Shown here: positions 6,593 to 10,913 of the stretch, piece by piece | Layout: each line of letters opens with the position of its first letter | How positions within the stretch are numbered: the first letter of the stretch is position 1 | From: BM707 sp041592975 | Lineage (GTDB): Bacteria > Desulfobacterota > Desulfuromonadia > Desulfuromonadales > UBA2294 | Direction of reading: 5' to 3' | Length of the DNA: 10,913 bases | NCBI GenBank assembly: GCA_041592975.1 | Contig: JBFHOZ010000072.1 | Span: 1-10,913, forward strand | The notes under the pieces: model-generated | Databases searched by the model: none | What the model was told of the DNA's origin: nothing | Seen by the model: the letters and a program-made list of their open reading frames with translations, nothing else | Position numbers and translations under genes: made by a program

Positions 6593-9054
6593 AGCCTTCC
6601 ATCCGCATTATCCTCGCTGCCGCCGTCATCCTCTGGGGACTGGCGCATCCACCCGCTCACGGGGCGGAATCGGCCGGGGACAATTCGATGATCGAACGCT
6701 ACCGCCTGTCGCTGGAAATAGATCCGGACAACCCGACGCTGCATTATTTCCTCGGCATCGCCCTGATCCGCGAGGAGCGCATCGAGGAGGGGCTGAAGGA
6801 GCTGCGCATCGCCTACCCGGCCTACACCGACTCGATCGAGATGCAGTACAACATGGGGCTGGCCTTCTCCAAGCTGGGCGATCCGGACAGCGCCATGCTC
6901 TACCTCGAGCAGGCCGAGGCGCTCGGCGCCCTCGACGCTCCCGACGTCTTCCCGCTGATCAACGCCTATTACAATGTCGGGCTCACGTACCTCGAGAACG
7001 ACGACCTGCGCCAGGCCGAGGAGATCTTCCGCAAGGTCCTGCGCCTCGATCCTTCGCGCGTCGAGGTCTACCGCCTGCTGGGGGACATCGCCGCCCGGAC
7101 CGGGCGCATCGAGGACGCGCAGAGGTACATCGCCGACTACCTCAAGCAGTACCCGGACGACCAGTCGGCCCGGGAATATCTCTACGCGCTCTACTTCAAC
7201 CAGGCGCTGCAGCAGCTCGGCAGGGAGGAGAATGCCGCCGCCCGGCAGTCCTTTCTCAAGGCATACGAGCTGACCCCGGACAGCCCGCTGGTCCTCTACT
7301 ACCTCGGCTCGCTCGACTACAGCGCCGGCGACATCGCATCGGCGGTCGTAAAGCTCCGGCTGGCCTATCCGAACGCCCCGGAAGACCTCGGCAACAGCAC
7401 CCGGGCGATGCTCTACAACTGTGCCCTGCAGCTGTCCCAGGCCAACCGGCTCGACCTGGCCCTGGAGGCGATCGAGCCGCTGCTCGACGGACCGAATCCG
7501 CGCCTCAAGGACCTGCTGATGGCCGGAAACATCTACCTGCAGAAAAAAGCGTATAAGGAAGCGCGGGACGTCTACCTGAAGGTCCTTGCCCGGGACCCCG
7601 CCAACACCCGGGCCGTCGTCAACCTGACGAACGCCGAGAACGGGGCGGTCGATACGCTGTTCGAAACGGGCCGCGACCGGTTCCTGAACGGCGACTACAA
7701 CGGGGCGCTGGAGACCTTCAACGCCGTCCTCGACATCCGACCGGACGAGCACCGCGCCACGGCCTACAAGCGGAAAACCCTGGAGCGGATGGACTCCGAT
7801 GCCTCCGGCGCCTTTGCCGAAGCGCGGCGGGCCCTGCAGCGGAACGATTTCCTCGCCGCCGTCACCCACGCCAATCGCGGCCTCGACATGCAGCCGGAAA
7901 GCCCGGAGGGGAAAACCCTGCGTCGGGACGCGCTGTCTGCCCTGCAGCGGGAGATCGGTCAGCTGATCGACAACGGCCACGCCCTGCTCGACCAGAACGA
8001 ATTCATCGCCGCCCGGGCCCAGTTCAGAAAAGTCATCGAGCTCGACCCCGACAACCGGAAGGCGCAGGAGGGGATCAGCCGGATCGGCCAGCTGCAGCGG
8101 AGCAAGGCGCTGGAATCGGTTGCCGCCGGAAACCGGGCGCTCGACGAGGGAAGGATCAAGGATGCCCGGGCATTTTTCAACGGCGCCCTCGCGCTTTCGC
8201 CCGACCTCCCCGAAGCCAGGGACGGTCTCGGCCGGCTCGAATCGCTCATCGGCTCGATGATCTCCCAGGAGATCCAGTGGGGACGCAGGGCCCGGAGCGC
8301 CGGACGGCTCGACCAGGCGAAAACCCACTTTCGCAACGCCCTCGAACTGCGCGACACGCCGGAGATCAGGCGTGAACTGGCAGCCATCGACCAGGCGCGC
8401 AACAGCAAGATCGACGCGCTGCTCGCTGCCGCCCGCAAGGCCCGCGGCGGCAAGGACTACGCCTCGGCCAGGACCCTCTACCGGCGCATCCTCGATTTCA
8501 ACCCCCAGCACGCGGCGCGGGAGGAGCTGACGGCCCTCGAGTCCGAGGTTTCGGCGTCGATCGCCGCCGCCCTGAACGAAGCGCGCCGTCACATGCTCAA
8601 CGGCAAGTACCAGGAGGCCCTCTCAAGCTATCGTCAGGCGCTCGACCTCGACCCGGCCAACAAGGAGGCCCTCGACGGTCTCGAAAAGGGGCGCCGCCAG
8701 CTCGATTCGACCATCGCGCAACTGATCGCTGCGGGCAGCGGCAACCTCGACCGGGGGGATTTCTCCGGCGCCGAAAGCAACTTCAACAGGGTGCTGGCCC
8801 TCGATCCGTACAACGCCGAAGCGAAGGCCGCCCTGCAGCGCCTCGAAAAAATCCGGCTGGCCGGAGCGCAGTCGGGCGACGAGGAGAAACTTTACCTGCG
8901 CGGCATCGAACTGTATACCCGAGGGAAGTACGCCGAGGCGGTCGCCGCCTGGGAGCAGGTTCTGATGCTCTCCCCCGGGCACGACAAGGCGCGGATGAAC
9001 ATCGAAAAGGCGAAACGCAAACTGGAAAAGATCAAGGAGTTCCAGGGTGGCTAA
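6589..9054 (+). CDS. Secreted TPR-repeat protein with a regular 51-residue repeat
   Basis: 821 residues from a GTG start. The GTG shares GTGA with the stop of the cyclase gene, and GGAG (6575-6578) lies ten bases upstream. This start gives a signal peptide (1-25, cleavage near AHG|AES) that later ATGs would remove. There is no lipobox or later membrane segment, so the protein is probably periplasmic. Residues 35-345 hold conventional tetratricopeptide repeats (for example 47-78 and 123-156). From 361 to 798, nine similar units recur with starts at 361, 412, 463, 514, 565, 615, 665, 716 and 772, a spacing of 50-51 residues except the last. Each carries a G/A-x(5-8)-[DN]-[FY]-x2-A-x4-[FY]-x3-L-x2-P pattern followed by an extra helix. 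TPR proteins scaffold protein complexes; no enzyme domain is seen. Its place between two nucleotide cyclases suggests a signalling partner role, perhaps with the periplasmic part of the next protein. Confidence 0.85.
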   Translation: MKPSIRIILAAAVILWGLAHPPAHGAESAGDNSMIERYRLSLEIDPDNPTLHYFLGIALIREERIEEGLKELRIAYPAYTDSIEMQYNMGLAFSKLGDPDSAMLYLEQAEALGALDAPDVFPLINAYYNVGLTYLENDDLRQAEEIFRKVLRLDPSRVEVYRLLGDIAARTGRIEDAQRYIADYLKQYPDDQSAREYLYALYFNQALQQLGREENAAARQSFLKAYELTPDSPLVLYYLGSLDYSAGDIASAVVKLRLAYPNAPEDLGNSTRAMLYNCALQLSQANRLDLALEAIEPLLDGPNPRLKDLLMAGNIYLQKKAYKEARDVYLKVLARDPANTRAVVNLTNAENGAVDTLFETGRDRFLNGDYNGALETFNAVLDIRPDEHRATAYKRKTLERMDSDASGAFAEARRALQRNDFLAAVTHANRGLDMQPESPEGKTLRRDALSALQREIGQLIDNGHALLDQNEFIAARAQFRKVIELDPDNRKAQEGISRIGQLQRSKALESVAAGNRALDEGRIKDARAFFNGALALSPDLPEARDGLGRLESLIGSMISQEIQWGRRARSAGRLDQAKTHFRNALELRDTPEIRRELAAIDQARNSKIDALLAAARKARGGKDYASARTLYRRILDFNPQHAAREELTALESEVSASIAAALNEARRHMLNGKYQEALSSYRQALDLDPANKEALDGLEKGRRQLDSTIAQLIAAGSGNLDRGDFSGAESNFNRVLALDPYNAEAKAALQRLEKIRLAGAQSGDEEKLYLRGIELYTRGKYAEAVAAWEQVLMLSPGHDKARMNIEKAKRKLEKIKEFQGG
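9034..9039 (+). promoter_or_regulatory. Ribosome binding site that decides the GTG start of the adenylate cyclase
   Basis: AAGGAG lies seven bases before the GTG at 9047, inside the end of the TPR gene. It supports this GTG, which overlaps the upstream TAA by eight bases, over any downstream ATG; those would lie within or beyond the first membrane helix. Confidence 0.75.
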
Positions 9055-10471
9055 AAAACCACACGGCGCCAAACTCCCGACAATAGGGTTCTTCTCCAGC
9101 CTCCGCTTCAAGTTCGCCCTGACCATGGCGATCTTCAGCGGCCTGCTGATGCTCGGCGTGATCTTCATTCTCGAACAGAATTTTCGCGAATCGCTGATCC
9201 GCGAGAACATCGAAAAGGGGCTCGGTATCGCCCGCGGCGTCGCCTTCAACGCCGAGGACCCGCTGCTGACCGGCGACGATCTCTACCTCTTCTCGGCGAT
9301 CACCAACGCCACCCGCTCCCCCGGCATCCGCTACGCGATGATCGTCGACAACGAGCTGAAAATCAGGGCGGCCAGCGATGTCGCCAGCGTCGGCGGCACC
9401 TACCAGCTGCCGGCCCAGACCGAGCTCGTCGACAGCCAGAAAGACTTCCAGGTCAAGCGGGTCGGGCGCGGCGAGGACGCCATCTACGATCTGCAGGTGC
9501 CGATCTTCACCCTGGCCGACACCCCGGTCCGTCTCGGTGCCATCCACCTCGGACTTTCGGACGATCCGGTCAACCGGGAGATCATGGCGATGCGCTATCG
9601 CCTGGCGATCCTCACCGGGGTGGCGCTGGTCATCGGCACCGTCATCGCCTACGCCCTGGCCGGAGTCTCGGTCCGGCCGGTCCACGACCTGCTCCGCGGT
9701 GTCCGCGCGGTCGGCGCCGGCAATCTCGACCAGAGCATCGAGGTTTATCGTCGCGACGAGATCGGCGTGCTCACCCAGGCCTTCAACGACATGACCGTGA
9801 ACCTGCGCGAGAAGGAGTTCATCAAGCAGACCTTCGAGCGCTACGTCAGCAAGCAGCTGGTCGACCGGCTGCTCAAGCGCAAGGATGAAATCAAGCTCGG
9901 CGGCGAGGAGATGGTCATCACCATCCTCTTCTCCGACATCCGCCGGTTCACCTCGCTGGCGGAGCGGCTCCCGCCGAGACAGGTCGTCGAGCTCCTGAAT
10001 GACTACTTCACCCGGATGATCGCTGTCGTCAACCGGCATGACGGAGTCGTCGACAAGCTGATGGGCGATTCGGTGATGGCGCTTTTCGGCGTGCCGTTCC
10101 CCGGCAACGAGGACGCCCTGCACTCGGTCCGCTGCGCCATCGCCATGCAGAAAGAGGTCAGGGAGTTCAACAAGATCAGATCCGGGCAGGGGCTGCCGAC
10201 CCTGGAGATGGGAATCGGGCTGAACACCGGCCCGGTGATCGCCGGCAACATCGGCTCGAAGGAGCGGATGGAATACACCGTCATCGGCGACTGCGTCAAC
10301 GTCGCCGCCCGCCTGCAGGGCCTGGCCAAGCCGGGAGAAGTCCTCGTCTCCGAGGCGACCTACAAGCAGGTCAAGGGGAAAGTTCTGGCGACGCCGATGG
10401 AGCCGATGACCCTGAAGGGGAAAAGAATTCCGGTCGGCGTTTACCGGATTGACAGCCTGCTCGAAATCTGA
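9047..10471 (+). CDS. Membrane-bound class III adenylate cyclase with HAMP domain
   Basis: 474 residues; makes cAMP from ATP. Order: cytoplasmic N-terminus, transmembrane helix 1 (about 21-43), a periplasmic sensor of about 140 residues (44-183) that I cannot assign to a known fold, transmembrane helix 2 (about 186-207), HAMP (208-258, with RRDEIGVLTQAFNDM), then the catalytic domain (about 285-450). Catalytic residues are all present: metal ligands D297 (FSDIRRFT) and D341 (KLMGDSVMALFG), adenine-selecting K337 and T411 (YTVIGD), and transition-state residues N418 and R422 (VNVAAR). Lys with Thr or Asp at the selecting positions indicates ATP rather than GTP, and Thr is common in bacterial members. 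The protein is therefore likely an active cyclase controlled by a periplasmic signal passed through HAMP. It is the third gene of the operon, overlaps the TPR gene by eight bases, and is followed by a terminator. Confidence 0.92.
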   Translation: MAKKPHGAKLPTIGFFSSLRFKFALTMAIFSGLLMLGVIFILEQNFRESLIRENIEKGLGIARGVAFNAEDPLLTGDDLYLFSAITNATRSPGIRYAMIVDNELKIRAASDVASVGGTYQLPAQTELVDSQKDFQVKRVGRGEDAIYDLQVPIFTLADTPVRLGAIHLGLSDDPVNREIMAMRYRLAILTGVALVIGTVIAYALAGVSVRPVHDLLRGVRAVGAGNLDQSIEVYRRDEIGVLTQAFNDMTVNLREKEFIKQTFERYVSKQLVDRLLKRKDEIKLGGEEMVITILFSDIRRFTSLAERLPPRQVVELLNDYFTRMIAVVNRHDGVVDKLMGDSVMALFGVPFPGNEDALHSVRCAIAMQKEVREFNKIRSGQGLPTLEMGIGLNTGPVIAGNIGSKERMEYTVIGDCVNVAARLQGLAKPGEVLVSEATYKQVKGKVLATPMEPMTLKGKRIPVGVYRIDSLLEI

Positions 10472-10480
10472 CAAGCTTCC

Positions 10481-10514
10481 CCCCTGCCCTGAACCGGAAC
10501 GCCCCTGCCCTGAA
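10481..10514 (+). repeat. 13-base direct repeat across the terminator
   Basis: CCCCTGCCCTGAA occurs at 10481-10493 and again at 10502-10514, identical, 21 bases apart. The second copy includes part of the left arm and loop of the terminator stem; the first lacks a partner arm. It looks like a small local duplication. Confidence 0.7.
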
Positions 10515-10534
10515 GCGGGGCGTTCATTACTTTT
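10497..10534 (+). terminator. Rho-independent terminator after the signalling operon
   Basis: GAACGCCCC (10497-10505) and GGGGCGTTC (10517-10525) form a perfect nine-pair GC-rich stem with an 11-base loop, 26 bases after the adenylate cyclase stop. The T-run is short and delayed (TTTT at 10531-10534), so termination may be partial and allow some read-through into hisS. Confidence 0.65.
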
Positions 10535-10548
10535 AAAAAGGGAACGTT

Positions 10549-10913
<365 letters not shown>

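Noticed and set aside
6469..8592. 707-codon open frame on the minus strand opposite the TPR gene
   Set aside because: It is a shadow of high-GC codon use in a repetitive gene: it overlaps the TPR gene almost entirely, and its product resembles no family and is rich in Val, Gly and Arg.
9032..10474. 480-codon minus-strand frame covering the adenylate cyclase gene
   Set aside because: The plus-strand protein has every class III cyclase motif. The antisense frame is open only because of strong third-position GC bias.
10449..10477. TTGACA near the end of the adenylate cyclase gene as a hisS promoter
   Set aside because: No acceptable -10 box lies 16-18 bases downstream, and the terminator hairpin would lie between it and hisS.

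Overview
The window is high-GC, densely packed bacterial chromosome with overlapping genes and three non-ATG starts. Protein style and gene content point to a Geobacter/Desulfuromonas-type bacterium (Desulfuromonadia): an outer-membrane porin, ComEC, a REC-GGDEF protein next to hisS, and many signalling proteins. This is inferred from protein family resemblance; no 16S or other marker is present.

Layout. (1) 1-1159, minus strand: the N-terminal 386 residues of a putative outer-membrane beta-barrel porin, running off the left edge. (2) 1160-1631: an AT-richer divergent intergenic region with several small repeats that look like regulatory sites, but no promoter I can call firmly. (3) 1632-5149, plus strand: a secreted protein of unknown function built from a duplicated beta-rich domain, followed 11 bases later by comEC, the inner-membrane DNA-uptake channel. 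(4) 5146-10534: a sigma-70-like promoter overlapping the comEC stop codon, then three overlapping genes (REC-GGDEF cyclase, secreted TPR protein, membrane class III adenylate cyclase) and a hairpin terminator. (5) 10549-end: the start of hisS, from a TTG codon.

The most important observation is in the GGDEF protein. The nearly invariant Asp of the substrate pocket (the GD of GHxxGD) is Ser345. Ser or Thr at this position is the known signature of Hypr GGDEF enzymes, which make 3',3'-cyclic AMP-GMP (cGAMP) as well as c-di-GMP. The best known example is GSU1658 of Geobacter sulfurreducens, which controls respiration of insoluble Fe(III). The gene is translationally coupled to a TPR protein and then to a class III adenylate cyclase, so one transcript would encode two enzymes making different adenine-containing second messengers, with a presumably periplasmic TPR scaffold between them. 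The functional link is inference; the sequence shows only the shared, overlapping gene order and the preserved catalytic residues.
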